Source: JBDOQU01 sp039839375 (GTDB lineage: Bacteria > Pseudomonadota > Alphaproteobacteria > DSM-16000 > Inquilinaceae). From it: 64,000 nt of DNA. A model generated the notes under the pieces. The model did not search any database. It had not been told where the DNA came from and saw only the letters and a program-made list of their open reading frames with translations. The translations under genes were made by a program, and so were the position numbers. Shown in pieces: positions 1-8,134 of the stretch. The DNA lies in assembly GCF_039839375.1 (NCBI RefSeq), contig NZ_JBDOQU010000016.1, positions 55,110-119,109 of the forward strand. The letters run 5' to 3'. Each line of letters opens with the position of its first letter. Position 1 is the stretch's first letter.

Positions 1-537
1 GGAGTTTGGAACGATTTCGTAACGATCAGGTTGCACGACCTTCTCCAGGAACCGGGCGGCGCCGTCGCCGGCCAACCGCACCCTCCCCTGTGGCGCTGCC
101 TGGTCTATCGCATCGGGCGCAAGGCAGAGCGGACCGCCCTCGCGCCCGCCATCGGGCCGATAGGTCTGGGCGAAAAGCTCCTCCCGCTTGCTCTCGATCA
201 CCACCAGGAGCGGGTTGGGGCCGTCCGGCACAGCGGCGGCGACCGCATCGAAGCTGGAGATTCCGACGATCGGCGCGCCGGTGGCGAGGCCGAGCCCGCC
301 GGCGGCGGCCAGCCCGATCCGCAGGCCGGTAAAGGCGCCGGGCCCGGTGGTCACGCCGATCAGCCCGATATCGGCGAAGCCGAGACCAGCATCGGCCAGG
401 GCTCCGGCGATCTGAGGCGTCAACGCCTCGGAATGGCCGCGCGCCATCGGGCGCACATCGCGCGCCAGGACAGCATCGTGACGGAGAAGGGCGACGGAGC
501 AGGCCGCTCCGCCGGTATCGATGGCCAGGACGATCAC
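1..537 (-). CDS. tsaB: TsaB, tRNA threonylcarbamoyladenosine (t6A) synthesis subunit, partial
   Basis: The gene runs off the left edge; 179 codons of the N-terminal part are visible. The protein starts VIVLAIDTGGAACSVALL, the first ASKHA-fold phosphate-binding loop, and continues with a segment containing GVTTGPGAFTGLRIGL, the TsaB signature. TsaB dimerises with TsaD and supports t6A formation at A37 of ANN-decoding tRNAs in the cytoplasm. I chose the GTG at 537 because the ATG at 548 is out of frame and stops at once. It is divergent from the dipeptidase gene. tsaB near nfuA and trpS is a common alphaproteobacterial arrangement; here three unrelated genes sit between tsaB and nfuA. Confidence 0.9.
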   Translation of the reverse strand, partial: MIVLAIDTGGAACSVALLRHDAVLARDVRPMARGHSEALTPQIAGALADAGLGFADIGLIGVTTGPGAFTGLRIGLAAAGGLGLATGAPIVGISSFDAVAAAVPDGPNPLLVVIESKREELFAQTYRPDGGREGGPLCLAPDAIDQAAPQGRVRLAGDGAARFLEKVVQPDRYEIVPNS

Positions 538-591
538 GCGCGCTTCATGCCTTGTTCAGGGACTAGTCAACAAATTGGTGGACTGATTCAC

Positions 592-616
592 GTAACGCTT
601 GGGAACCAAGCGTTAC
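592..616. promoter_or_regulatory. Perfect 11-base inverted repeat in the divergent tsaB / dipeptidase gap
   Basis: GTAACGCTTGG (592-602), a GAA spacer, then CCAAGCGTTAC (606-616). It lies 55 bases upstream of tsaB and 72 bases upstream of the dipeptidase gene. There is no T-tract on either side, so an operator is more likely than a terminator. A weaker dyad AGACC...GGTCT follows at 621-635. Confidence 0.5.
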
Positions 617-688
617 GATCAGACCACCAGGGTCTAAAGTCATAGCAGCGAATCGCCTGTCCCCGCACCCCGAGCATTCCCGAGACCC

Positions 689-1243
689 ATGACCCTTCTG
701 CCGATCACCGCCGAAAGCCACGGCGTGAGCATCGATCTGCGCTACGCCACGCCGGACAACCTGACCGGCGCGGCGATCTACCGGCGGGCGGGCGCCTACC
801 TCCACCCGGATGCCGCGGCGGCGCTGGGCCGCGCGGTCGATCTTGCCCGCCCGCTGGGGCTTCGCTTCAGGATCTATGACGCCTTCCGGCCGCCAGAGGC
901 GCAATGGCTGCTGTGGAAGACGCTGCCGGACGCGCGCTTCGTGGCCGATCCCAGGCTCGGGTCCGCCCATGGCCGCGGCGTCGCCATCGATTTGACGCTG
1001 GAGACGCCGGGCGGCCGGATCCTGGACATGGGCACGGGCTTCGACGAGATGGCGGAGGCGTCGCGCCATTCCTCCATCTCGGTCCCGGCGGCGGCGCAGC
1101 GGAACCGACGGTTGTTGCTGGGGCTGATGATCGCGGCCGGATGGGCGCATTACGATCCGGAATGGTGGCACTTCAACCTGCCCCATCCGGAGCGCTACCC
1201 GCTTCTGTCCGACAGCGTTCTGGACCGGCCGATGGTCGCCTGA
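689..1243 (+). CDS. ddpX: D-alanyl-D-alanine dipeptidase (VanX/DdpX family, peptidase M15D)
   Basis: The 184-residue protein is close to the usual length (about 190-200). It has the zinc-ligand motif SAHGRGVAID (His94 and Asp101) and the catalytic EWWH (Glu158, His161). Family members hydrolyse D-Ala-D-Ala. In non-resistant bacteria this is taken as a way to recycle the dipeptide from cell-wall turnover. I see no vanH, vanA or vanRS nearby, so a glycopeptide-resistance role is not supported. No clear signal peptide is present, suggesting a cytoplasmic enzyme. It is transcribed away from tsaB and converges with the nitroreductase gene, with only 7 bases between the stops. Confidence 0.88.
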   Translation: MTLLPITAESHGVSIDLRYATPDNLTGAAIYRRAGAYLHPDAAAALGRAVDLARPLGLRFRIYDAFRPPEAQWLLWKTLPDARFVADPRLGSAHGRGVAIDLTLETPGGRILDMGTGFDEMAEASRHSSISVPAAAQRNRRLLLGLMIAAGWAHYDPEWWHFNLPHPERYPLLSDSVLDRPMVA

Positions 1244-1250
1244 CCTCCGG

Positions 1251-1844
1251 TCACTCGATCCGGCAGGCCTCATCGAAATCCAGCCTGTCGTCGCGGGGAT
1301 CGACCGTGTCGTCCAGCCCGTAGCCGAGATTGACCAGGAAGTTCGACCGCCAGCTTTGACCTTCGAAGAAGGCCTTGTCGGTCTTCGCTCTGTTGAAGCC
1401 GGACATCGGGCCGCAATCGAGGCCGAGCGCGCGCGCCGCCATGATCAGGTAGGCGCCCTGCAGGCTGCCGTTCCGGAAGGCGGTCTCCGCGATCAGGTCG
1501 GGCTTCCCGGCGAACCAGGACCGCGCATCCTCCTTCCGGTAGAGGCGCGGCATGAGGTCGGGAAAATCCATGTCATGGGCGATGATGGCGGTGGCGGGGG
1601 CCGCCATGGTCTGGTCCACATTGCCGGGCGACAGGCAGGGCTTCAGCCGCGCCTTGGCTTCCGGACCGACCACGAACACCACCCGCATCGGGCTGCAATT
1701 GCCGCTGGTCGGACCCATCTTCGCCAGATCGTAGACCGCCTCCAGCAGGATGGGGCTGACCGGCTTGTCCCGCCAATGGCGATAGGTCCGCGCCTCGCGG
1801 AACAGCAGGTCCAGCGCCGCGTCGGTCACGATGCTTCCGGTCAA
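1251..1844 (-). CDS. Nitroreductase-family FMN oxidoreductase (RutE/HadB-like)
   Basis: The 197-residue protein matches the short nitroreductases annotated as malonic semialdehyde reductase RutE/HadB. The N-terminal SxR(T)x(R)xW-type segment (ARTYRHWRDKPV) and AKMGPTSGNCSPMRVVFV form the FMN site, and the C-terminal FLVNLGYG is typical. The substrate cannot be read from sequence; no other rut genes are present, so a pyrimidine-degradation role is not supported. The start shown is a TTG at 1844; a GTG at 1829 is an alternative that would remove five residues. Confidence 0.82.
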   Translation of the reverse strand: MTGSIVTDAALDLLFREARTYRHWRDKPVSPILLEAVYDLAKMGPTSGNCSPMRVVFVVGPEAKARLKPCLSPGNVDQTMAAPATAIIAHDMDFPDLMPRLYRKEDARSWFAGKPDLIAETAFRNGSLQGAYLIMAARALGLDCGPMSGFNRAKTDKAFFEGQSWRSNFLVNLGYGLDDTVDPRDDRLDFDEACRIE

Positions 1845-1899
1845 ATCATTCGGGTCCTTCTTCCGGCGGCCCGCCGCCCATCCCGGGAAGAACCGGGGG

Positions 1900-3018
1900 T
1901 CAGATGACCGAGGCCACCTGGCTTTCCGGAACGGCGAGGCGCGCCCTGTCGAACTGGGCCAGATCGTTATCGTCGATCACGCCGCGGACATAGTTGATGT
2001 AGTCCTGCCCCAGCTCCGAATAGCGCAGAAGGCCGGCGAGCAGTTCGCTGCCGTCGAGCCTGCCGCCCGAAGCGCGCTGCTGGGCCCTGAGCGCGCGGAA
2101 ATCCGCATAGGCCCGATGGGTGTTGAGGTTGCGGACGTAGGATTCCGTGCCGTCCAGCAATTGGGGGAATGAGGCGAAGCGCTGGCCGTCGGACTCCGAC
2201 ACGATGCCGGTCTCCGCGATGGTGATCTGTCCGAAGACGGCGTTAGCCTCCTGCGCGAAGCGCGAGCGGCCCCAGCCGGATTCCACCACCGCCTGGGCCA
2301 GCGCCATCGAGGGCGGCACGATGTCGACGCGCAGGAGAAGCTCGTCGATATCGACCTCGTCCAGCCGGTATTCCTCCGCCAGCGCGCCCAGCCAGCGCCG
2401 GTCGTCGCGTGTCAAGGCGCGGCCGTTCTCGATCCGCTCCCGCAGCCCCAGCAGCCGCCAGCGATCATGCTGGACCTGTTCGTTGGCGCGCAGGACCAGC
2501 GGCAGCATGGTCTTGAAGAAAAGGCTCTTGCGCTGGTCGATCGTTTCGATGCCGTCAAGGTCTTCGGGGAAGGAGGCGACGAAAACGCGCGGCACCAGCG
2601 CGTCGCCTTCGCGGATCTCCTGCACAGAATAGTCGAGGGCGGCGAACTTCCGCGCCAGATCCTCGACCGAACCGACCTCGAGGACCGATTCGGAATCCTT
2701 GTCGATCGGCGACGGCCTGATGGTGTCCAGTTCCTCGATGAAGACGCCGGACAGCACGTCTTCCGCGCCGTCCCCGCCGGAGAATTCGAAATCCACCGGC
2801 TGGAGCAGCGCCGCATCGACGATCGGGGCCGGATCCACGGGCTCGCCCGTCTCGTCGCTGGCGACGGGGCGGGCGGGGTCGTAGGTCCCGCCGGAGAGGA
2901 TACCGCTGTTCCAGACCGAGGCGGGGACGATCAACCCCGCGCTCAGGACCGTCAACAGAACCAGATTGCCCCGCGTTCGGCTGCGCCGGCATCGCGGGGT
3001 TATGCTTATTGTCGTCAT
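1900..3018 (-). CDS. Bax-like glucosaminidase-domain protein, membrane-anchored
   Basis: This 372-residue protein has an N-terminal hydrophobic segment (residues about 18-38) that looks like a signal anchor. An acidic linker follows, then a C-terminal mannosyl-glycoprotein endo-beta-N-acetylglucosaminidase-like domain. The motif PPSMALAQAVVESGWGRSRF carries the expected catalytic Glu and matches E. coli Bax. Later segments (NAVFGQ, YVRNLNTHRAYADFR) fit the same fold. It probably cuts glycan strands in the periplasm; this is a family inference. I chose the ATG at 3018 over a TTG two codons upstream. It precedes the nitroreductase on the same strand by 55 bases. Confidence 0.83.
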   Translation of the reverse strand: MTTISITPRCRRSRTRGNLVLLTVLSAGLIVPASVWNSGILSGGTYDPARPVASDETGEPVDPAPIVDAALLQPVDFEFSGGDGAEDVLSGVFIEELDTIRPSPIDKDSESVLEVGSVEDLARKFAALDYSVQEIREGDALVPRVFVASFPEDLDGIETIDQRKSLFFKTMLPLVLRANEQVQHDRWRLLGLRERIENGRALTRDDRRWLGALAEEYRLDEVDIDELLLRVDIVPPSMALAQAVVESGWGRSRFAQEANAVFGQITIAETGIVSESDGQRFASFPQLLDGTESYVRNLNTHRAYADFRALRAQQRASGGRLDGSELLAGLLRYSELGQDYINYVRGVIDDNDLAQFDRARLAVPESQVASVI

Positions 3019-3128
3019 CGGCAATCTCTTTCGGCATGCGCGAGGCGGACGGTCCCGGACCCGGCCTTCAAGGGGTCGAATCCGCGTCTGCCCGCGGCTT
3101 TAAGGGAGACTGTCGGGGGGAAAGGCCG

Positions 3129-3686
3129 TCACATGACGGCGCGGACCTCCTGAACTTCAGGGATGTAGTGGCGCAGCATGTTCTCGATACCCGCCTTCAG
3201 AGTCATCGTCGATGAGGGGCAGCCGGAGCAGGCGCCCTGCATGTGCAGGTAGACCACGCCGTCCTCATACCCCTGAAAGATGATGTCACCCCCGTCCTGG
3301 GCCACGGCGGGACGGACCCGCGTGTCCAGGAGCTCCTTGATCTGGGAGACCAACTCGTCATCGTCGTCCGATCCGGACTGTTCCGGGGTCGTGGACACCG
3401 CCTCCGCCATGACCGGACGGCCGGCGGTGAAATGTTCCATGATGACCCCGAGGATGGACGGCTTGAGCAGGTACCAATCCTTGTCGTCGTCTTTGGCGAC
3501 CGTAATGAAATCGCCGCCGAAGAAGACGCCCGACACGCCGGAAACCTCAAAAAGACGCTCGGCCAGCGGCGACGACGACGCTTCCTCGCGCGAGGGGAAA
3601 TTGGCGGTGCCGGACCCCAGCACGGACATGCCCGGAAGGAACTTCAGGGTGGCCGGGTTGGGGGTCTGTTCAGTCTGGATAAACAT
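3129..3686 (-). CDS. nfuA: NfuA / NifU-like Fe-S cluster carrier
   Basis: The 185-residue protein starts MFIQTEQTPNPATLKF, the hallmark of the Nfu N-terminal domain. It ends with a NifU C-terminal domain holding CSGC (Cys153 and Cys156). Two such protomers bind one [4Fe-4S] cluster and hand it to target enzymes. The two domains are joined by an acidic Gln/Ser/Asp linker around residue 100. I chose the ATG at 3686 rather than the TTG just before it. The gene follows the UspA operon on the same strand after 178 bases that are locally AT-rich (3805-3860) and may carry its promoter. Confidence 0.93.
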   Translation of the reverse strand: MFIQTEQTPNPATLKFLPGMSVLGSGTANFPSREEASSSPLAERLFEVSGVSGVFFGGDFITVAKDDDKDWYLLKPSILGVIMEHFTAGRPVMAEAVSTTPEQSGSDDDDELVSQIKELLDTRVRPAVAQDGGDIIFQGYEDGVVYLHMQGACSGCPSSTMTLKAGIENMLRHYIPEVQEVRAVM

Positions 3687-3864
3687 CAACGCTCTCCGTC
3701 GCCTGCCAACTTCGTAAACGGCAGGTTAACGGGCAAGTTGGTCAAAATGGAGGGCGAGATCAAGACCTTCCTGCGTATGGCGACCATGCGCGAAAAGCCG
3801 GAATCCGCGAATAAATATTCAATTCCCACCGCTTGCGACCGGCGGCTCATAATATTTCTGAAGC

Positions 3865-4365
3865 TCAGCCCAGCGTGTCGATGGCCTCCAGCGACAACCC
3901 GCCGGGGACAATGGTGATCGGGATGCGCAACTGCCCGATGCGCTTTCCGGTCAGATAGGAGATCAGCGGCCCTGGCCCCTCGCTGCCGGGATTGGCGCCC
4001 AGCACCAGGATGGAGATCGTCGGCTCCTCGTCGATCAGCTTCAGCAGCTCGTCATGGGTCGCGCCGTCGCGGACATAGAGCACCGGCATCTGTCCGTTCA
4101 GCTCGTTCACCTCCTTGGCGACCTTCTGGAGCCTCTGTTCGGCCTCCTGGCGCTTCTCCTCGCGGATCACCTCCTCCACGGCCATGAAATGCTGAAACTC
4201 CGGCTCCTCCACAACATGGAGGAGCGCGACGCGACCGCCGGTATGTTCCGCCCGCCGACAGGCGAAGCGAAGCGCCGCGCGCCATTCCGCGCTGTCGTCG
4301 ATGACGACGAGGAATATCCGGTTCGAGGCGTGTCGGCCGGCACTCTGGGACGGGGTGTCGGTCAT
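3865..4365 (-). CDS. Universal stress protein (UspA family)
   Basis: This is a single Usp domain of 166 residues. The first strand reads RIFLVVIDDSAEW, the second GGRVALLHVVEE. The C-terminal part has ISILVLGANPGSEGPGPLI in place of the canonical G-x2-G-x9-G(S/T) ATP loop, so nucleotide binding is uncertain. I chose the ATG at 4365 because AAGGA lies 6 bases before it; the frame also opens at a TTG 18 bases upstream. It is the last gene of an operon with the TIGR02186 and TauE/SafE genes (22-base gap). Co-occurrence with a putative anion exporter suggests a partner or sensor of that transporter (inference). Confidence 0.85.
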   Translation of the reverse strand: MTDTPSQSAGRHASNRIFLVVIDDSAEWRAALRFACRRAEHTGGRVALLHVVEEPEFQHFMAVEEVIREEKRQEAEQRLQKVAKEVNELNGQMPVLYVRDGATHDELLKLIDEEPTISILVLGANPGSEGPGPLISYLTGKRIGQLRIPITIVPGGLSLEAIDTLG

Positions 4366-4387
4366 GTCGGATCCTTCCGGCAAGGGG

Positions 4388-5140
4388 TCAGCCGCGACGG
4401 AACACCACGCTGGCCAGCCATCCCGCCGCCACCGCGATGAAGATGGCGAGAAGGCCGTAGGCGGCGGCCTGGCGCTGGGCGTAGGCGTAGATATCGGCGC
4501 CCAGGCCGATCTTGCTCACCACCAGCGGGGTTGTCTGGGCGTCCACCACGGCGCCGTCGCGAATAAGATATACGCTGACGATATATTGCCCGGTCGGGAC
4601 GCTGGCGGGAAAGTCCAATCGCGTCCGGAAGAGCCGCCCGCCGAGAAACGCCACCTGTCCGCTGCCGACGCCGAAGACCCCGTCGCGCTGGCGGGAGCGG
4701 ATGAGCGCGTCGTGGAAGGCCGACACCTCCGCCTCGTCGAGGTCAGAGGATTCGCCCACCGCGAGGCGCAGATGCTGGAGCCCGATACCGTGCCGCCGCA
4801 GGGTCGACTCGTCGGCGAGCTGGGGCAGCGGAACGCTGCTGGCCACGCGGTAGAAGCTGGGCACGCCGAGGAAGGTGACGCTGGTCGTGTTCACCCAGAT
4901 GCCGAGCACGCGTTCCTTCTCCCGGACGACGACATCCTCCGCCGGGCCCCGCACCACCACGGCGATGTCCCCCGGCTCGTCCAGCGCGCCGAACAGCACC
5001 ACCTCCGTCCCGGTGAAGTCGGTGGAGATGGCGATCAGATGATTCGACAAATCGGCCACCAGATCCTGTGCAGACGCCGGCCGGGCGCCGGCGGCCGCCC
5101 AGGCGACCAGCAGCACGGAGAGCCAGAGCCGGGCGATCAT
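4388..5140 (-). CDS. TIGR02186 family membrane protein of unknown function
   Basis: The 250-residue protein has an N-terminal signal peptide (about residues 1-24, ending ...ARPASA). A periplasmic beta-rich domain with repeated VVLFGALDEPGDIAVVVRGP-like segments follows, then one C-terminal transmembrane helix (about 222-243) and a short positive tail. This matches the alphaproteobacterial family TIGR02186, which is regularly found beside TauE/SafE transporters. Function unknown; a periplasmic accessory subunit of the exporter is plausible. Its start overlaps the stop of the transporter gene by 4 bases, so the two are probably translationally coupled. Confidence 0.82.
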   Translation of the reverse strand: MIARLWLSVLLVAWAAAGARPASAQDLVADLSNHLIAISTDFTGTEVVLFGALDEPGDIAVVVRGPAEDVVVREKERVLGIWVNTTSVTFLGVPSFYRVASSVPLPQLADESTLRRHGIGLQHLRLAVGESSDLDEAEVSAFHDALIRSRQRDGVFGVGSGQVAFLGGRLFRTRLDFPASVPTGQYIVSVYLIRDGAVVDAQTTPLVVSKIGLGADIYAYAQRQAAAYGLLAIFIAVAAGWLASVVFRRG

Positions 5141-6087
5141 GCGATCCGCCCGGCATCCGCGCCGGCCAGGAAGGCGGTGACGATCTGGAGCGAGAAGGGC
5201 TCATCGGGCGGGGCGACGAGGTCGAAACTCAGCTTCAGGCAGACCGCCAGCACCAGTGCGGCCAGCAGGGCGCGCGCCTGGTCGCCCCGCAGCACGTTCG
5301 CCGCCCGGGTGCCGAACTGCGCCCCGATGACGCCGCCGGCCAGCAGCATCAGCGCCAGGAGGAGGTCGACCGTCTGGTTCTGGTAGGCCTGGAGGAAGGC
5401 GGCGATGGCGGAGGAGAAGATGACCTGGAAGAGCGACGTTCCGGCGACCAGCGTCGCCGGCATGCCCAGCACGTAGATCATCGCCGGGACCAGGAAGAAG
5501 CCGCCGCCGATCCCCATGATCGCGACCATGACGCCGCCGATGAACCCGATGCCCAGCGGCAGCAGGGCTGAGATGTAGAGCCGCGATTTCGGGAACCGCG
5601 TCTTCAGCGGCAGGCCGTGCAGCGCGTTGTGCTTGTGGAGCTTGCCGCGCTGGCCGGTGGTGCGGCGCAGCTTGAGCATCGACCGCAGGCTCTCCACCAG
5701 CATCAGGATCGCGATGACGCCGAGGAAGAGGATGTAGGAGAGCGAGATCACGAGGTCGATCTGGCCCAGCCGCTGCAGCCAGCCGAACAGCAGCACGCCC
5801 AGCAGCGTCCCCACCGTCGACCCGGCCAGCATGACCACGCCCATCTTCACGTCGACATTGCCCTTGCGCCAGTGGGCGAGCACGCCCGAGACGGACGCGG
5901 CGACGAGCTGATTGGACTGGGTTCCGACCGCGACCGCCGGCGGCACGCCGATGAAGATCAGCAGCGGAGTCATCAGGAATCCGCCGCCGACGCCGAACAT
6001 GCCGGACAGGAATCCGACCGCTCCGCCCATCGTCAGGATGAGAAAGAGGTTCACCGACATTTCGGCGATGGGCAGGTAGATCTGCAT
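5137..6087 (-). CDS. TauE/SafE (TSUP) family anion exporter
   Basis: This 316-residue polytopic protein carries two copies of the TSUP signature, GGAVGFLSGMFGVGGGFLMTP near the N-terminus and GIGFIGGVMVAIMGIGGGFF in the second half. About eight transmembrane helices are expected, split by a basic cytoplasmic loop (residues about 130-155). Family members move sulfite, sulfoacetate or other organosulfur anions out of the cell; the substrate here is unknown. It is the first gene of the three-gene operon. The 305 bases before it are shared with the divergent acetyltransferase gene. Confidence 0.87.
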   Translation of the reverse strand: MQIYLPIAEMSVNLFLILTMGGAVGFLSGMFGVGGGFLMTPLLIFIGVPPAVAVGTQSNQLVAASVSGVLAHWRKGNVDVKMGVVMLAGSTVGTLLGVLLFGWLQRLGQIDLVISLSYILFLGVIAILMLVESLRSMLKLRRTTGQRGKLHKHNALHGLPLKTRFPKSRLYISALLPLGIGFIGGVMVAIMGIGGGFFLVPAMIYVLGMPATLVAGTSLFQVIFSSAIAAFLQAYQNQTVDLLLALMLLAGGVIGAQFGTRAANVLRGDQARALLAALVLAVCLKLSFDLVAPPDEPFSLQIVTAFLAGADAGRIA

Positions 6088-6392
6088 CGGGGCCTATGTT
6101 TGCCCGAGCGGGAGTTAACGGCACCTTAGCTTGGCGGCGATTCGACTGAAAGACCCCGCGAACGCTTTTTTGAACAATGGCTTGGGATCATCCCGGATAT
6201 TGCCGCGCCGCGGATTACATCCGCTATAAGATTAATCCGCTCCGGCCACACCTTCTGCTTCGCCAGCAAACTTTACGAACCCCGGTTCCGGCGTGGATTC
6301 CGGCTTCGCGACCTTGTGATTACACTCGGTGAATCTCGGCGCAGCAATCATGCGCTGAACCCCCGTCCGCCCGTACCCGGAGAAAATAGCAA
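6088..6392. other. Divergent intergenic region with no gene seen
   Basis: 305 bases lie between the TauE/SafE gene (minus) and the acetyltransferase gene (plus). It contains an AT-rich stretch (about 6220-6240) that could serve as a promoter. I see no conserved repeat, RNA gene or convincing small ORF. Confidence 0.5.
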
Positions 6393-6950
6393 GTGGCGAA
6401 TGATGATCGCACCAGGATCGTTCCAAGGAAAACGCCTGAATCCGCAGCCATGGTGGCGAACGTCAAACGGGCGATGGCGATCACCGCCGCTCTCAACCGT
6501 TTGACGTATGACGATGCCGATGAAGTCCGTGCCCTGTTCAGCGACCTTATCGGGAAGAAGGTGGACGACAGTTTTTCATTGATCCCGCCGTTCTACACGG
6601 AAAGCGGGGTCAATATCAGTGTCGGACGTAATGTATTCGTAAATCAGAATTGCACTTTCTATGACCTTGGCGGCCTGGACATCGCCGACGATGTGATGAT
6701 CGGGCCGAACGTGAGCCTCATCACGACCGGTCACCCCATTGAACCTTCCCGGCGGCGCGCATTTGTTATCGCAAAGCCCATCGTCATCGAGAGAAACGTC
6801 TGGATCGCCGCCGGCGCGACCATCATCGGTGGCGTAAGGGTAGGCGAAAACTCGGTTGTTGCGGCAGGTTCGGTGGTCACCAGGGACGTTCCGCCTAATG
6901 TCCTTGTCGGAGGAAATCCGGCGCGGGTCATTCGTTCGATTGCCGACTGA
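6393..6950 (+). CDS. Sugar O-acetyltransferase, LacA/Maa/NodL left-handed beta-helix family
   Basis: The 185-residue protein has an N-terminal Maa-type helical segment, then hexapeptide repeats (VGRNVFVNQNCTF, IADDVMIGPNVSLI, ERNVWIAAGATIIGG, VGENSVVAAGSVV). The catalytic His lies in TTGHPI, and the C-terminus VLVGGNPARVIR is typical. It transfers acetyl from acetyl-CoA to a sugar hydroxyl; the acceptor is unknown. The GTG at 6393 has GGAG about 10 bases upstream; an ATG at 6450 lacks a ribosome site but would also keep the core. Base composition is visibly less GC-rich than the flanking genes, and it is an isolated single gene, so transfer is possible. Confidence 0.87.
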   Translation: MANDDRTRIVPRKTPESAAMVANVKRAMAITAALNRLTYDDADEVRALFSDLIGKKVDDSFSLIPPFYTESGVNISVGRNVFVNQNCTFYDLGGLDIADDVMIGPNVSLITTGHPIEPSRRRAFVIAKPIVIERNVWIAAGATIIGGVRVGENSVVAAGSVVTRDVPPNVLVGGNPARVIRSIAD

Positions 6951-7065
6951 GGAAAACACCCGCAAGGGGGCGATCGGCTACCTCGAAAGCAAGGAACGGA
7001 TTGTGCGAGACGAACCCCCGAAAGACGTGAGCGGAACAGGGCCGGCGTCCCGCCCCCGTCACGCC

Positions 7066-8067
7066 CTACACCCGGATCAGCCCCATGATGTCCTGGACCT
7101 CGCGGAGGATGGGGTCGGCGATGGCGCGCGCCCTGGCGCCGCCGTCGCGGAGGATTGAATCGACATGGGCCGGATCGGCCATCAGGCGCGCCAACTCATC
7201 CGCGATGGGCGCGAGCTTCGCCACCGCGAGGTCGGCCAGATCGGACTTGAAGCCGGAGAACTGGCTGCCGCCATATTGCGCCAGCACCTCGTCGACCGGC
7301 CGTTCCGCCAGCGCCGAGAAGATGGTGACGAGGTTGCGCGCCTCCGGCCGCGTCTCCAGTCCGGCTTCTTCCGACGGCAGCGGTTCGGGATCGGTCCTCG
7401 CCTTGCGGAACTTCAGGGCCAGCGTGTCGGCATCGTCGGTGAGGTTGATGCGGCTATAGTCCGATTCGTCGGACTTACTCATCTTCTTCGTGCCGTCGCG
7501 CAGGCTCATGACGCGGGTCGCCGCGCCCAGTATCTGCGGCTCCGTCAGCGGGAAGAAGTCGCGGCCGTAGCGATGGTTGAACGACCCCGCGATCTCCCGC
7601 GTCAGCTCAAGATGCTGCTTCTGGTCCTCGCCGACCGGAACGTGGGTCCCCTTATAGACCAGGATGTCGGCCGCCATCAGGACCGGATAGGCTAGGAGAC
7701 CCAGCCCGGCATTGTCCCGCTGCTTGCCGGCCTTGTCCTTGAACTGGGTCATCCGGTTCAGCCAGCCGAGCGGCGTCTGACAGGAGAGCAGCCAGGAAAG
7801 CTCGCTATGGGCCGTCACCTGGCTCTGCGCGAACAGGATCGATTTCGCGGGATCGATGCCGCAGGCGATCAGGGTTGCCGCCAGCTCCCGCGTCTGCGCC
7901 CGCAAATCGTCGGGGTTCTGCGGCAGCGTCAGGGCGTGGAGGTCGACCACGCAATAGATCGTCTCATATTCCGGCCCCTGGAGCGCGACCCAGTTCCGCA
8001 CCGCGCCCAGATAATTGCCCAGATGCATTTTGTGGGTCGGCTGGATGCCGGAGAAGATGCGCTTCAT
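7066..8067 (-). CDS. trpS: Tryptophanyl-tRNA synthetase
   Basis: The 333-residue class I synthetase is the normal length for TrpRS. The HIGH-like site is in GIQPTHKMHLGNYLGA near residue 10, and the KMSKS loop is at 195-199 (KKMSKSDES). GxxxPVGEDQKQHLELTR is the tryptophan-pocket region. It charges tRNA-Trp in the cytoplasm. It follows murJ on the same strand by 67 bases, a pairing common in alphaproteobacteria. Confidence 0.97.
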   Translation of the reverse strand: MKRIFSGIQPTHKMHLGNYLGAVRNWVALQGPEYETIYCVVDLHALTLPQNPDDLRAQTRELAATLIACGIDPAKSILFAQSQVTAHSELSWLLSCQTPLGWLNRMTQFKDKAGKQRDNAGLGLLAYPVLMAADILVYKGTHVPVGEDQKQHLELTREIAGSFNHRYGRDFFPLTEPQILGAATRVMSLRDGTKKMSKSDESDYSRINLTDDADTLALKFRKARTDPEPLPSEEAGLETRPEARNLVTIFSALAERPVDEVLAQYGGSQFSGFKSDLADLAVAKLAPIADELARLMADPAHVDSILRDGGARARAIADPILREVQDIMGLIRV

Positions 8068-8134
8068 GGAGCCCTTGCGTTGGATGGGGTGCGGGGGAAA
8101 GCGCCCGCGTTATCGCCGCGCCGTCCGCGAGGGG

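Noticed and set aside
689..1243. VanX-type dipeptidase as a glycopeptide-resistance gene
   Set aside because: No vanH, vanA or vanRS genes nearby; the enzyme family is common in cell-wall recycling.
5068..5571. Plus-strand open frame opposite the TauE/SafE gene
   Set aside because: Highly charged low-complexity product; shadow of a conserved membrane protein gene.
6232..6426. Small minus-strand open frame in the gap before the acetyltransferase gene
   Set aside because: No ribosome site or recognisable protein features, and it overlaps the start of the acetyltransferase gene.
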